The translations under genes were made by a program, and so were the position numbers. From the NCBI RefSeq assembly GCF_010015585.1, contig NW_022985094.1, positions 62,001-126,000 on the forward strand: DNA of 64,000 nt. Reading direction: 5' to 3'. The notes below the pieces were generated by a model. It was not told the DNA's origin, did no database searches, and saw nothing but the letters and a program-made list of their open reading frames with translations. The first letter of the stretch is position 1; each line of letters opens with the position of its first letter. Shown in pieces: positions 50,301 to 61,084 of this stretch. The DNA is from Eremomyces bilateralis CBS 781.70. Lineage: Eukaryota; Ascomycota; Dothideomycetes; Eremomycetales; Eremomycetaceae.

Positions 50301-50934
50301 GGAGGTATTCTGGCGGGATCGGGGGGAACTCGGAGTAGAGCGAAGTGTTACGACTTCCTTGCGATATCCTAGAGGCAGCATCGTCCTTTGCAAGTGCGTC
50401 TTTCCGCCCGTACAGACTCTCAGTGGCATTGCTCTGCGATGTCCGATAGCGTCCGGTATTTTGGGTACTAGGGATCGAGACCTGTCGTCGATTCGAGTCG
50501 AGTCCCAGAACACTCACCACCTGCGAGCCGACCATCAGCTGTAGGCTTCCATCTCCCTTTGACGGTTGTAGCTGCACGTAGATCGGCGAGCGCTCGGGTG
50601 GCTTTAAATGCGGACTGCCGACCGGATTGGACTGGCCGGCAGCGTTCTTGTGAAGTGGACTCCGTTCGGAGGTATCATGGAAGCATGCATGATGTCGGCA
50701 AGCGCACCATGTCTCGCCTTGTGACTGCTTGCTCGGTCCTTCGCTGCCAGACGCATGCTGCGGTCCTCCATTGCTCCAGAAGCGCCTACAACCACACGCG
50801 GGAGCTTTGGGGCCAGCGTTGATGTCTCGATAATTGCATGGCCCTTGAGGGAGCAGCGATGCATGCCTCACAGGTGTATCGTGAAGTTCTGATTGCCTAG
50901 GATCGGACGAAGGGTGACGGGCGAACGCCGCCAT
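47302..50934 (-). CDS. Large conserved-looking protein of unknown function with N-terminal Cys/His cluster
   Basis: Single exon, 1210 residues, clean ATG start. Residues 33-86 hold a cluster (Cys33, Cys47, Cys49, Cys77, Cys79, His81, His82, Cys84, His86; patterns ACGCRRFW and WCACRHHACFH) that could bind zinc, though I recognise no named domain. A long disordered stretch follows. A likely coiled coil runs from about 395 to 525 (LSSLDDHIKKY, LKNRVEALE, FDSRLLEIENKQDDHDRRL). An ordered region at about 530-770 starts EIEVVFLPWGQDLRGVW. The rest is Ser/Pro-rich, with a KRGKAKRRR basic patch that may be a nuclear signal. Near the end is a very acidic Asp/Glu tract (DDDGDDDEDDDREE). The layout hints at a nuclear or chromatin role, but that is inference only. 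Confidence 0.85.
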   Translation of the reverse strand: MAAFARHPSSDPRQSELHDTPVRHASLLPQGPCNYRDINAGPKAPACGCRRFWSNGGPQHASGSEGPSKQSQGETWCACRHHACFHDTSERSPLHKNAAGQSNPVGSPHLKPPERSPIYVQLQPSKGDGSLQLMVGSQVVSVLGLDSNRRQVSIPSTQNTGRYRTSQSNATESLYGRKDALAKDDAASRISQGSRNTSLYSEFPPIPPEYLLNSDELRPASQMGFPPNDLASERRILSSSRNIAANQGLGLMIPGALHGTPTPTVPDSPVPSTNHLSADGRTLDLGLDPALMQDAIGPTQVLPSFDVTTALPDIDWDGVIQDAADLATTGNTNTPDLTNFLQTLQEAKTVAATLSENTCQTSPPGHQTDTKAASGSQPLHSQSFQAAVKRLPSLLLQLSPLLSSLDDHIKKYPSISTSLTSLKNRVEALETTSFSVVHPEEVEEKFDQFDSRLLEIENKQDDHDRRLVSLDVEHDQQLWQRASNNGSTGSALVSFTSSAAMDAAETEEKLRDVEDRLQILETSAPPSFEAPWEIEVVFLPWGQDLRGVWAAARDFKQHTANTTQESEEWAQSRGLRSTSRISSLHEPKSSGWSSQAIQGWVEGEGELLYGKACNTSGIVYKRLRSRGLICDVVLTSPGAREVSTAIEKALGDVLIAIAGKGPFDGEAREARGQDETLGLLAKTIPLRKIHRSSRLRFLSPGEMVTSALWTAEFLASGIMMRGSGKKRLFVTHNAAYRQDKEDQAGGWTWQQLRELPRIYQNEELQNEELAQHEDEASVGHVAEADAKEACWAYHPSLDPVPSNQSSFASHASGSFSHRPNSSHNDQYSVEIDEGKSSMLYPQPERLRSSKETGMSEDVQGVFHPITPISEFPPLTTPRVLRTVSDPLAVNSHLQQPERRIASFGEAGPPTLKTSGIARPSSQLSPLKRGKAKRRRLEGALGDDFAMLDPIEPPSSPFQFAQQPDYAMPSRPSRHSRADSTGFSGAAWAPTPARSHDPGPEASDDFAYEFDDPKDLSGNPDEPAHPPVRPSTSGSVSTVPVAVLASTPGQYTRGYAPRSAVRGQTRISGSSGGNRRRSIRSITPCAYATPFSGPGGGYLRRGSGSAIGSNSGGGSINQGIAAYGGNDWAIDPSELGLMSVDDFEYEFGDDDGDDDEDDDREEQALRLSDVEGLERDEDDGDEEVWEGVAEDADTDQIEGEGEQRASPHRRR

Positions 50935-52282
50935 GGGCGGCTAAGGACTGCCACCAAGCGGATTCGACTTTCAGCATGAGAAAGCGATGCGTGGAATTCG
51001 TATATCGGATTAGTTTGCTTTCTAGTATTCGCAGATACGGGTCAGCGAGTCTTCATGAGATTCGAGGGTCGGTCTACGGTGAAGTACATAAATCTCCAGC
51101 TTGCATTCGTAACGTTCCATTAAGAACGGAATTCTTTCGCGAGCAATTGGCATCGATTGACAGGTCGCACGGGAAAACCAAGCTTAGAATGTGATCTATC
51201 GACAACGGAAGGTCGGTTTCCACTGAGTGACCTGTTTCAACGCTCAAACTTGAAGGTCCAACGAACTGGTTGACAGCGGGGAGCTGGGTATTTAACAGAA
51301 CTGAAACGAAAGGGATGCTACACAGAATGAAGAAGAAGCGGAAAGATTTGGAGGGCGTAGATTTTTGCTGCCTCCAGATGGGCAAGATGCCTCTCTCCTC
51401 TGCCCTGCAGGAGTGTTTCAACTTTCAAGGATGCGGGATGTTTACTGCAGGGCTAATACCGTTATGGTGGACTGGAGCGCGGAAGCTTGCCGCGAACTAG
51501 TCTTCGAGGTATGATTGGACTACGATGTGAAGGCATGCGACTCACGGTCGCAGATTTCTGGGGTTGGACGGCGCCTGGACGAGTTGCAGTCGAGAATCGA
51601 AATGCGTTCCGGCCGAGAGAGCGGACGTGTCAGCCTGGAAGTATAATACAGATTCAAGCCGATCTTATTCGACTGGTGGATTGGATAAACATCCCCGGCC
51701 AAGGCGGCCAGTGAGTGGATTTAGTGAACGGCCTCCAAAATCCTCAATAAGTTTCCAAGACAACGGAGTCACTGCGACGGGTGACGAAGGACCTACCCTG
51801 GTATCCGTAGTAATTAATACTGTTATGATTGGATGATGGTTGGTTTGGGGAAGATGGAGGATATGCGGAAGATGGACAAGTGACGAGGCGCGCGGGGTGA
51901 TGGTGTCTGTGCTGTGCATACGCCATACGGTTAATACAGTATCTGGTGCTGCGTGACTCATCACCTGCTGCCTGCTATCGAAATGCCGTGATAGCCATAA
52001 TGAAGCCAGGCCATTCTGGACACAGATGAGCAGCTGCTCTGGTCCTGCAGAGCGCGGAAACATGGCAGGTGAAGGGCTCTAGGTACCCCAGGTGTGTGAA
52101 AATATTAGGTATGTACCCCAAACTGAAGATATGGTATTATTATCATCGCCATCGACCGGTACATCCATGCCTGAACACAGGGTCATGTACAAGATCTTTA
52201 GAGGAAAAGGAAAAGCAAGAAAATATTATTCCGTATATTGGTAAACAACGTAAACACATCCGGATCGCCGTGAAAGTCATCA
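50935..52282. other. Intergenic region
   Basis: 5' flank of the 1210-residue gene and 3' flank of the DUF3824-like gene, both on the minus strand. A 115-codon minus frame at 51074-51421 looks like chance. Nothing else was recognised. Confidence 0.5.
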
Positions 52283-54980
52283 TCATCGTCGTCGTGAGCC
52301 GGAATGGGAATTCCCTCCCATTAGCAGATTCTCCGTTAACCTATGAAATACCTTACCTGCCCTTCCTCTGCCCGATAGTAAGTCCCCAAACGAATCTTCA
52401 CCACCCTCAGGCTTCCGTTGGCCATCCGAGTCGAACCTTGGCGGCAGATCGACTGTCTCATCCGAGTCCGAAGCAGGCGACCGAGACCGCGTCCGTTTTG
52501 CCTGTGCGTCATCGCTGCGGTGTCGGTATCCCGTCTCGGTAGCGGACTCGTCGTAATCGCTGTCGTTGGCGCCGCGTCGCTTCCGCGGATTCACCGCGTC
52601 GGGAGTGGTATCAGCAGATGGGGGTAGATCGAACTGGACCGTTTTTTCTTTGGATGGCGACGTTGCACGAGGCGTGGTCCCGCCCGTCGGCATGTCCACA
52701 TTTAAGGCTGCTAAACCATCTATATGACCGGATCAGTATGGATTGTCACGGCGGTTGGAGTGCAGGACAATTGCACCCACCAGTGACGGAATGCATGGAG
52801 TCGGGTGTGGCACTCACATTTTCAGGACCTCGATACCCTGGCGCTTGATTATATGGAGGCTGTTGCGGTGCCGGATATGGATCCTGAGGCGGGAGATTGA
52901 CCCCAGGTGGACCATAGTCTGCAGGATTATATGGCGGCTGGTTTCCGTAAGCTGGTTCTCCAAAGCCGGGATTTGGCGGTGGGTATTGCGGCGCCGCATT
53001 GGGTATGTGTTGAGGATACGGAGCCCCTGTACCTGGTGGTGGAGGGGCAAATTCATTGCTATGAGGGTAATAAGGTCCAGGAGGAGGCTCTTGATATTCA
53101 TTCGGGGGGGAGAATGTTCCGCTTGAGACCGTATCGTCGTCACGTTGGCCTAGAGAAATTATTAGCTCCTGATTTGCATCGCCATGCGAATACGTACGAT
53201 CGCGCTCTTTTTCTGCCTTCTTTCGCTCTCTCCGCTTCGTGGCTTCATGCGCAGCGAAACCTGCTGCCCCGGCTGCCCCGGCTGCAAGCGCAGCCTTGCC
53301 CATACCGCGACTTTTCGATCGTTTTCTCCCATGTCGATGACCGGAGCTTGACCTCGACGAACCCCGAGATTCAGGTCGACTACGATCGGAATGGACCACA
53401 ATCGGATCACCGCCGTATTCTATAAGATTCCCGTCACTCGCCGTTGCGCCTGCGGGTGCGGAGAATACCGACCTAGATCTTGATCTTGACCGGGACAGTG
53501 ATCGGGTTCGTGAGACCGAGCGAGACCGAGATCGGGACGCCTTCGCCTCCTTGCGCTGTCTCACTTTCTCATAGAGACCCGCTGCTGCCGCACTTCCAAG
53601 CCCACCAAGGACGACAGGAATGCCTTGCCGAACCCTGCTCTTGCTTCGTGATCGCCCCTTACGAGAGCGGCTCCGCTTACGTTCGGCGAGAGCCGCCAAC
53701 CCTGCACCAACCAGTCCGGCCTGAGCAACACGCCGGTTCCGGTGTTCCGGGTCCATATGTTTGCTGGTGGATCGGCTTCGAGGTGACTCATCCTCTGTGA
53801 CCGATGCACGACGACGACGAGAACGGCTTCGACGTTCGTCAGTCTTGTTATTGTTGTTACGTGTCGCCGCGTATGCAAGCGCTCCGATGGCCGCAAGACC
53901 ACCGACCGCCGCCAACGTCTTCCCTCGAGAAAGGCTACGGTGACGGTGATGGTGATGATGACTACGCGGTCCATCCCAAGACCGAGATCGAGACCGCATA
54001 TGGCTGCGAGCTCGATTCAAAGCTTCTGCACCAACCGCACCCGCAACGCCGTAGCCAAGCATTTGGCCTGCACGAGAGCCTGCTTCGCCACCTTTCTTCT
54101 TGCGATGATGGCGGACCAACGCTGCAGCACCAAGCCCAGCCGCGGCGCCTTCAACCCAATGACGTTTTCGATGAGGGCTTTCACTGTCCCATGATTCTTC
54201 TCGTCGAACGATCACAACGTCATCACTGCTATGGGATCGGTCCCGTCTACGCCCTCGCTCTTCGACATATGACTCACGCGGGCCTCTGTCGACTTCACGA
54301 GTGGTGCGCTCATAATAATAATCTTCCTCTCGGCGAGGTTCGCGTCGTGCCATTTGCCGGTCATCCACCGCCTCCGATCGCTCGATCATCTCGTATGGCT
54401 CATCTCTCTTTACAATGATTTGCTGAGGTCGAGTTTCTTGGATGATGATCGGTTGCGGTTCCGACTGGCGGATGACGATGGGTTGTGGAGGAGGCTCGGG
54501 GCGGGAGAAGTATTCGGTGGACTTGGAGTATCGTTGAAGGTCGTAGGGCGAGTCGTGGAGCCGATCGGGATCGCGTTCGAAGCGGAACTCTTTCACTCGT
54601 TCCGACGACGACGACCTGCTACGATCCCGCTCGACGCGGATTTTCGTCACATCGCGCCTCTCGCGCTCTCTCTCACGGGGAATCTCGTCGCGTTCGATAT
54701 CTCGTTCCACATAGCGGAAGGAGCGCACAGAAGCGCGTGGGTCGTCGTCACGGCGGTCATCTCGGTCTGATTCCCGCCGAGTGATGCGAATCTCTTCCTC
54801 TTCACGAGTGTCGTCGTGCGAGTGATCGGGGACTCGGTACTTTGTGACGGTCGTGTAATGACGGCCGCCATCGTCTCGGTGGGATCTTGTGTCCCAGCTC
54901 CGGTCACGATCCCAATCACGGTCGCGACGATCGTAGTCGCGGTCATATTCGTAGTAACGGTCCCGCTCGATGGTAGACAT
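52283..54980 (-). CDS. DUF3824-like charged, Arg-rich protein
   Basis: Minus-strand exons 54980-52781 and 52719-52283, 878 residues. The N-terminus is a dense run of Arg/Asp/Tyr (ERDRYYEYDRDYDRRDRD) with many RS and RD pairs. Small helical glycine/alanine segments recur: AAAGLGAAALVRHH, LAAVGGLAAIGALAYA, AQAGLVGAGLAALAERKR and KAALAAGAAGAAGFAAHEA, each followed by basic KRxRS clusters. This repeat layout is what I recall of the fungal DUF3824 family, whose function is unknown. A Pro/Tyr/Gly-rich region follows, then a C-terminal piece with DLLSGRGRAGKVFHRLTENLL. The intron donor GTGGGT at 52780 was chosen because it alone joins the two frames without a stop. The hydrophobic glycine segments could associate with membranes. 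Confidence 0.8.
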
Positions 54981-56647
54981 GGTGAAGGAGGCTCCGACGT
55001 AAGAGGTGAGGCACTTCGACCCAAGCGATTTGCACCCTTATGTTAGGCTTGGGTTTCCGGTTGGGTTCGGATCGCTTCGAAATCACACTTGTTCAAGTAT
55101 ATCCGGAGAGATCGGCAACGTTGACTGCGCACCAATTTCAGACGACTACAGGTAGGCTAATGGGATCGGATGCTCGCGCAAGGCGGGGCGAATAATCGGC
55201 GCAAGCAGCAGGTAATATAAAAAGGTAAGGCGAAAATGAGGTAGGACAGAAAAAGGTGCGAGGTCAGGTGGATATGAGGCACAAGTTAGAGGGCAAGCAA
55301 GGCTGGATCGGAATCAGCGCTGTGAGAAGTGGGCTTGGACTTGGGAGGGGAGGGGAGGGGGGGGGGAAGTCATGTAATCAGGATGCGTGCCGGCGAGTGG
55401 CTGGTCAGGGGTGGTGACAGGAATGCACAGCAGACAGCAGTTTGAACCTTGGGGAGGAGGGATAGACAGGGTTCGGGGGCCGGAACAATGACACTTGATA
55501 ATACTTCTGTAGCATTTGAAAAGAGATGGTGCATTAGGGGAGAGAGGGAGACTCATATGTGTGAAGTGACTCAAGGGAGAGAGAGTGAAGACCGTCAGAG
55601 ACAAGAGAGAAAGAGAGGGGGGAGGGAGTGCCGGAAATAGGGGGTATTAGGGGTGAGATTTCTATGATTGTTATGAATATTATTGAATAATGAACCAAGC
55701 AAGGAAAACACGCCTGGTGACGTCGTCTGGTTCACATCAACCCCTCCCTCCTGGGTCTCTCGTCCTCACAGCCTCAAACCGTCCCTCTGCTTTCACTCTC
55801 GCTGTCGCTCAGAAACATGGAATATGAACCATCGGAAATCGGAGTGTGATGTTACTTAAGATGCCTCTTCATATCCAGGTCGGTATCCTGATGTCCAAGA
55901 GCAAGAAAGGGTCCATCAGTTCGGATCGTGCCAACCGCCAAACATCAGGCATCATTGGAGCCATCAACCATCAGATATGGGTGGAACATGAACGATGAAT
56001 GGCCCTCAGGCCTCAGGGTACAGCTGCTGAGTGCTAATTGGACTAGAGAGCCTCACGCTGGTTCGGGTCATGTAGTGTGCCCGGTCAGTGTCCTGTGGTG
56101 AGCAAAGTGGGCACAAGGCATCGACGCCCAGCCCGGTGATGATGCGCCCTATCCAGTTCATCGGCAATGGTCACGGAGGAGAATCATTCATATCAACCGA
56201 ATTCTTGATAGCCACGAGCTCCATGTTGGACAAGGAAACGCATCTCACATTTCCCTTTCGAGCTTGGTGCTTGCCGATTGTAAATTAATTTGTGGTGTGC
56301 TGCTAGGGTCCATCATCGCCACTGAAAACAATACGATGCCAGTACGGAGTATATACTGTGCTGGTAGATAGCTGGAAAGGAAAACCAGGACGCTCGACGC
56401 ACAAATCCAACGCCAACTATGCAACCTTCCAGGGTATGACTTCCAGAAACTCGGCCAGACGGTTGGCTATTGATATATGACCGGATCATGGCCAGGAAGT
56501 AATGCAAAGGGAGACCGGTCTGGATGATTGAGCTCCTTCCGGCCGCTAGGTCGAAGGCCGGCCTTGTGCGACTGCATGTCCGCATAGAAATTTCGGCTGC
56601 TTCTCCTCTCACATCAATCCAACTCAGCCGGATGAGACCACTATATC
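54981..56647. other. Intergenic region with a G-run
   Basis: 5' flank of the DUF3824-like gene and 3' flank of glutaryl-CoA dehydrogenase. It holds the G-rich tract at 55343-55366 and, near 55525-55620, a purine-rich stretch. No coding signal is seen. Confidence 0.55.
55343..55366 (+). repeat. G-run cluster, possible G-quadruplex
   Basis: GGG-A-GGGG-A-GGGG-A followed by about ten G on the plus strand, roughly 360 bp upstream of the DUF3824-like start. Four G-runs with one-base loops fit the usual quadruplex pattern. Confidence 0.7.
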
Positions 56648-58083
56648 TCAACAAAACGCTTGAACGCCGGTGATGGCGCGACCCAGGATGAGGGCTAGTT
56701 ACACCGATTAGCAAACCATTCCCAACTACATCTTCGCGAGGACTTACCATGAATATCGCTCTGTCCCTCGTATGTTTGGGTGACGAATAGATTCGCCACA
56801 TGTCTGCCAATGTGATACTCATCGCTCGCCGCGTTGCCGCCAAATATCTCCTGCAGCCTGGGGGATGTCAGATTCGACAGCCTTCTTAGGTTCAATGCTT
56901 TACTCACACTCGGGCATTCACCAAGGCTCGGTCGCAATTTTGCCTCTTGATCATCGAAATCATTTCGGGCGTGGCCAGCCCTTGATCTTTGAGACGCGCG
57001 ACCTGGGCAGCAGCAAGAATTCCGAACGCGGCATCCGTAGAGGCATCCGCCAGCTTCTTCTGTATCAACTGGTACTTGGCCAGTGGATTTCCCTTGAACT
57101 GTTTCCGGTCTAGAGAGTACGTCCGCGCCCGGTCGATGCAATCTTCAAGCGCACCCATGACCCCCCACGCGATGCCGTGTCGGGCGGAGTTCAAGCAGCT
57201 GAACGGTCCTGTCAAACCCTCGATATCGGGAAACATGTTGGCTTCTGGCACCGGACAGTCATCCATCTGGATCATGCCGGTAATGGATGCTCGCAGACCG
57301 TTCTTGTGTTTCAACGCTGGGGTCTCCAGCGTTCCCGGAGGGCATTGATCTCTCTCGATCACGAAACCCCGAATCTTGCCTGTCTCTTGCAACTTTGCCC
57401 AGACCAGGAAAACGTCTGCGATGGGCGAGTTCGTGATCCAGGTCTTCGATCCGGATAGCGAGTAGTACCCCTTCTTGGAGGGATGCGGCTTGGCCACCGA
57501 TTCCATCGATCCAGGGTCCGAGCCATGGTTCGGTTCCGTCAAGCCAAAGCACCCGATCTTCTTGCCTTTGGCAAGGCCGGGAAGGAACTTTTCCTTTAGC
57601 TCTTCAGTGCCGTGTTCATGAATCCCACCCATGACCAGAGAGCTCTGGACGGACATAGCGGAGCGGTAACCGGAGTCAACGCGCTCGACGGCACGGGTAA
57701 TCAGACCGGACGCGACGCTGCTGACGCCCGCGCACTCGTAGCCTTCGATTGTAGCTCCCAGAAGGCCCAATTCTCCCATTTCCTCGAGAATCTTGGCATC
57801 GTAGTCCTCATTGCGATATGCATCTAGTATGGTCAGCGAAATCGAAGGATTCTAGCCAAGGTTGGACAATACCAAGGACGCGGGGTAACATCCGCTCTTG
57901 ACAGTAGGATTCCGCAGTCTCAGCGATAGCCAATTCATCCTCCGTGAACAATGCGCTCGCCTTCAATGGATCCTTCCAGTCGAAAGCGGTTGCGGAGCTT
58001 GCGTGCCGAAGGGGAGGATGCACGAGACCGGACGATCGCTTGCCCAGTTGGCGGGATGCCTGTCGCAACGCTGGCTTGAACAT
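56648..58083 (-). CDS. GCDH: Glutaryl-CoA dehydrogenase, mitochondrial
   Basis: FAD enzyme of the acyl-CoA dehydrogenase family that oxidises and decarboxylates glutaryl-CoA to crotonyl-CoA in lysine and tryptophan breakdown. Minus-strand exons 58083-57873, 57823-56908, 56857-56748, 56694-56648; joined, 427 residues. The N-terminus is rich in Arg, Ser and Ala without acids, as in mitochondrial presequences. FAD and substrate motifs are [29 protein letters not shown] and [14 protein letters not shown]. The catalytic base is the Glu in [21 protein letters not shown], which spans the last intron. [14 protein letters not shown] and [14 protein letters not shown] agree with GCDH rather than with straight-chain dehydrogenases. 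All three introns restore conserved residues. Confidence 0.93.
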
Positions 58084-59029
58084 CTTGTAGAATTAACTTA
58101 AACGAGGAGTTTGTATAGAGGTATATGAAACCGGGGGAAACAAGAATATTTAATATATAAGTGGCAAGTCGCCCAGCAAGTCCGGGAGCGGTCCGAAAAG
58201 CTTCGGCTCATCAACTCGGATGTCAAATTAGAACAATAAGATAATGGAATCTTACGGAATACAACTGGAACCCGAAACTCGGTCCAGCGGCCAATAGCAT
58301 TTGTTTAATTTACCCCTTGGTCTGTTTAAAACGCGTTCGTGGTGGATTTGGCGCGGCCAAAAATGCTACTAACTCGGCAACCCGCTCTTCCCCCGTGCGA
58401 TTCATCTTCGTCCCGATCCCCAACCTCCTTTTAGCCGATTTCCGGATCTTCCATTTCTTGATTCTTTTCCTTGTCATCACCGACCACCATCGGTACGTAC
58501 CGTTAATGCTTGATCCTGGACGGAGAACAACCCATGAACTCAGCTCATCCCATCCCATCCCATGTTAGCATGCAATTGCGAGTTGCGCATCCCAAGAGCA
58601 GAGGAGCTGATGCCTTTGTCCTATCGTGGGTTTTCAACCCGCCTATACCGCCATGCCGACATGCAGATGCGGCTGAGATCAATTGGCCAAACATGAATGC
58701 CTTTGTCTTCTCAGATGATTCGCTAGACATTCAATGCTTTTTGTCTAATCTCACACCGATCTGACTGTTGCTCTCACAATGGGTGGCTGGTTTGTGCTGG
58801 ACGATCAGATCACCAGCCTTCCATCACACCCAGCCCACCGACAAAACTGCTTGCTTCATAGGAACAACCAATCATGGAGACCAAGATGGAATCTTTCGAG
58901 TCAACGTATATAGGGTGGCATGTCGCCTGCCACAGCACTGGCCTCTTCAATTTATTCTTCCTGTATTCCGTGTTCGTCCTTCATGTTAATACTATCGAAT
59001 TTTGAGCAAGTCTGAACCAGTACTTTACT
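58084..59029. promoter_or_regulatory. Divergent promoter region
   Basis: 0.95 kb between the starts of glutaryl-CoA dehydrogenase (-) and the 197-residue gene (+). The open frames are short and unconvincing. No other feature is seen. Confidence 0.5.
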
Positions 59030-59623
59030 ATGCCTTCATCCGACATGGCGCATAGGCCTGAAGTCTTGAACGACTCGATTTCTTGTCATCCAGCACTTTC
59101 ACCAACCACCCTATCCTTCGAAGGCAGCACTCCTTGGGGCAGTCCACCGTCACCGTCGAACCCCATCTCTTCCGTTCCCCAAGTCTACAAGAACCACGTT
59201 CACAGCAGTACATCATACATGTACGAGTCGGACGTCGATACAAGATCACGCGCTTCGAGTGTCTGTAGCACCACTTCCACAAGTTCGATCGGACGTCCAC
59301 TCCCGCCTCTCCCGACAGATGAGCCGGAGATGCCCCCTTCAAGTCTATCACCAAAAACTTCCATCTGGTGGATGAAACCTGCCTCATCACCGCCAGAATC
59401 GCATAGTAACTCGTCTTCGTCGCCCACAAGGCGCAACCATGCTTTACGACGGAAAATTTCCCCTCGTGGAGAAACGCTTCGAGCCTTGCGAGCCAAAGAG
59501 TCAGACGACTGCCTCCAGCGCGCTTACGAGAAACAGACTCTAGCATATCTGAATGAGTGGATCGCCGGGAGTGATCAATATCGTCACTCCGAGAGACGAC
59601 CTGGTTTAGTGCCGCTTTGTTGA
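59030..59623 (+). CDS. Hypothetical Ser/Pro-rich protein, 197 residues
   Basis: Single exon. The N-terminal two thirds are Ser/Pro/Thr-rich and probably disordered (STPWGSPPSPSNP, RPLPPLP, which is a candidate SH3-binding motif). The C-terminal part is basic and then helical: KISPRGETLRALRAKESDDCL, followed by QRAYEKQTLAYLNEWI. That end looks like a conserved short domain, but I cannot name it. The opposite strand is also open over the same span; the plus-strand frame was preferred for its ordered ending and its balanced composition. Confidence 0.62.
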   Translation: MPSSDMAHRPEVLNDSISCHPALSPTTLSFEGSTPWGSPPSPSNPISSVPQVYKNHVHSSTSYMYESDVDTRSRASSVCSTTSTSSIGRPLPPLPTDEPEMPPSSLSPKTSIWWMKPASSPPESHSNSSSSPTRRNHALRRKISPRGETLRALRAKESDDCLQRAYEKQTLAYLNEWIAGSDQYRHSERRPGLVPLC

Positions 59624-59956
59624 TCACCAGCGTGGAATTTCATTTCTAAGGATGGATTTGGGCGCCATGGACTTTTGCGGACTAAGGTGATGGAGTATTT
59701 CGCTACTTGTGACCTGCGCTAATATCATACGCTGGGTTGTTCACAGGGAGCTTTTTGGATTTCTAGATGCTTATGGACGAATGAGGATCTGTGAGATCAT
59801 GAGATGGATTACGATGGACGATGATCTTCATGAATTCTCCTATGTACGTTGATATGTTTATGAGTAACTTTTCGAAACGAAATTCAGGTTCATGGAAGAT
59901 CCCTCAACCATGGAGTGCTTAAAATTGACGAATTGATATCATCTACACCTCTGCGA
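59624..59956. other. Convergent intergenic region
   Basis: 3' flanks of the 197-residue gene and the quinone oxidoreductase. AT-rich; nothing else seen. Confidence 0.6.
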
Positions 59957-61084
59957 TCAATCGATTCTACAGATAACCTTCCCCATCGTACTGTTCCCTT
60001 CTAACAACTGGTGGGCTGCGATAATCTCAGTCCAAGGGAATACCTTCTCGATGGGGACCTTCAACGTCCCATCCAGGAACTTTGGTAGTGCAAAACTGGC
60101 CAGATCATCCCGCAGCTTTTTCTGGTAGTTCTCATCCCGCGACCGAAGCGTGCTGCCTTCAACTCGAAGCCGCTTGAACAGGATCGGACCCAGATTGGTT
60201 CCGGCAGGGACCTCGAGACCTCCCATCAAACCCAACATCACCATCCGTCCATCCTTCGCGAGAGCCTTCAAGTTATCGGCAAAGTAGCTCGCCCCAACGA
60301 AGTCAATGATAACATCTACCCCCTTCCCCCCTGTCTCCTCCAGCACCTGATCGGCCCAATTGCTATCACCACCGGAGTTGAACGCTTTATTTGCGCCGAT
60401 CTCCTTCACAACGAACTCACACTTTGCATCGGAACGCGTAGTGGCGAAGACCGCGGATGCTTCTGCGATCTTGGACAGTTGGATCCCAGCGATGGAGACA
60501 GATGATGCGCCGGCGTGCCAAAGGATCGTTTGTCCTGGCTTCAAGTCGGCAACCAAATGGAGGGCCTGAAGAGCAGTGATCCAGGTCTCGGGAATGCCGG
60601 CACACAGTTCCCAGGACATTTCTTTGGGTTTGTGGATGAGCATATGGGTCGAGATGGCGATATATTCGGCATATGCCCCTAAGGCATTGTTCAGATATTG
60701 CACCAATGCCGACCCGCCCATTCACCGACGGAGTATCTCACCACCATATGCTAGTCCGAAAACTTCATCCCCTACTTTAAAGCCGCTCTCCGGGTTGGTT
60801 CCCAGTTCCTCGATCACCCCCGAGAACTCCACCCCAAGTGTCGTGGGCGCTTGTGGGGGGAGGGGATAATTGCCCTCTCTTTGGATTAAGTCCATACGAT
60901 TGAGTCCGAACGCCTTAACGCGCACGATGGCGTCGGAAGCTTTCGGCTGAGGATGAGGGATTTCATTGATGAAGAGTGCACTTGCAGGACCTTTACCGCC
61001 TTTGATGTCTAAAGATCATTAGCTATACAACTTCTCCGTAAAGGACTGGTTTTAGATACCAACGGCTCTCATTGTGGCACCCAT
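59957..61084 (-). CDS. Quinone oxidoreductase, PIG3/TP53I3 type (zinc-free MDR)
   Basis: NADPH-dependent quinone reductase of the medium-chain dehydrogenase family. Minus-strand exons 61084-61060, 61008-60742, 60678-59957; joined, 337 residues. The substrate domain has VKAFGLNRMDLIQREGNYP and GVEFSGVIEELG. VGDEVFGLAYGG continues across the second intron into AYAEYI. The Rossmann domain has ILWHAGASSVSIAGIQLSK. The end reads HQLLEGNSTMGKVICRID. The Cys and Asp ligands of zinc alcohol dehydrogenases are absent. The second intron (63 nt, 60679-60741) contains no in-frame stop problem for the shorter downstream frame, so a naive call would start at 60721; splicing restores the family sequence. 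Start may also be the ATG at 61072. Confidence 0.92.

Noticed and set aside
60722-60925. Separate small gene ending before the quinone oxidoreductase
   Set aside because: It is the second exon of that gene; the 63-nt intron at 60679-60741 joins AYGG to AYAEYI in frame.
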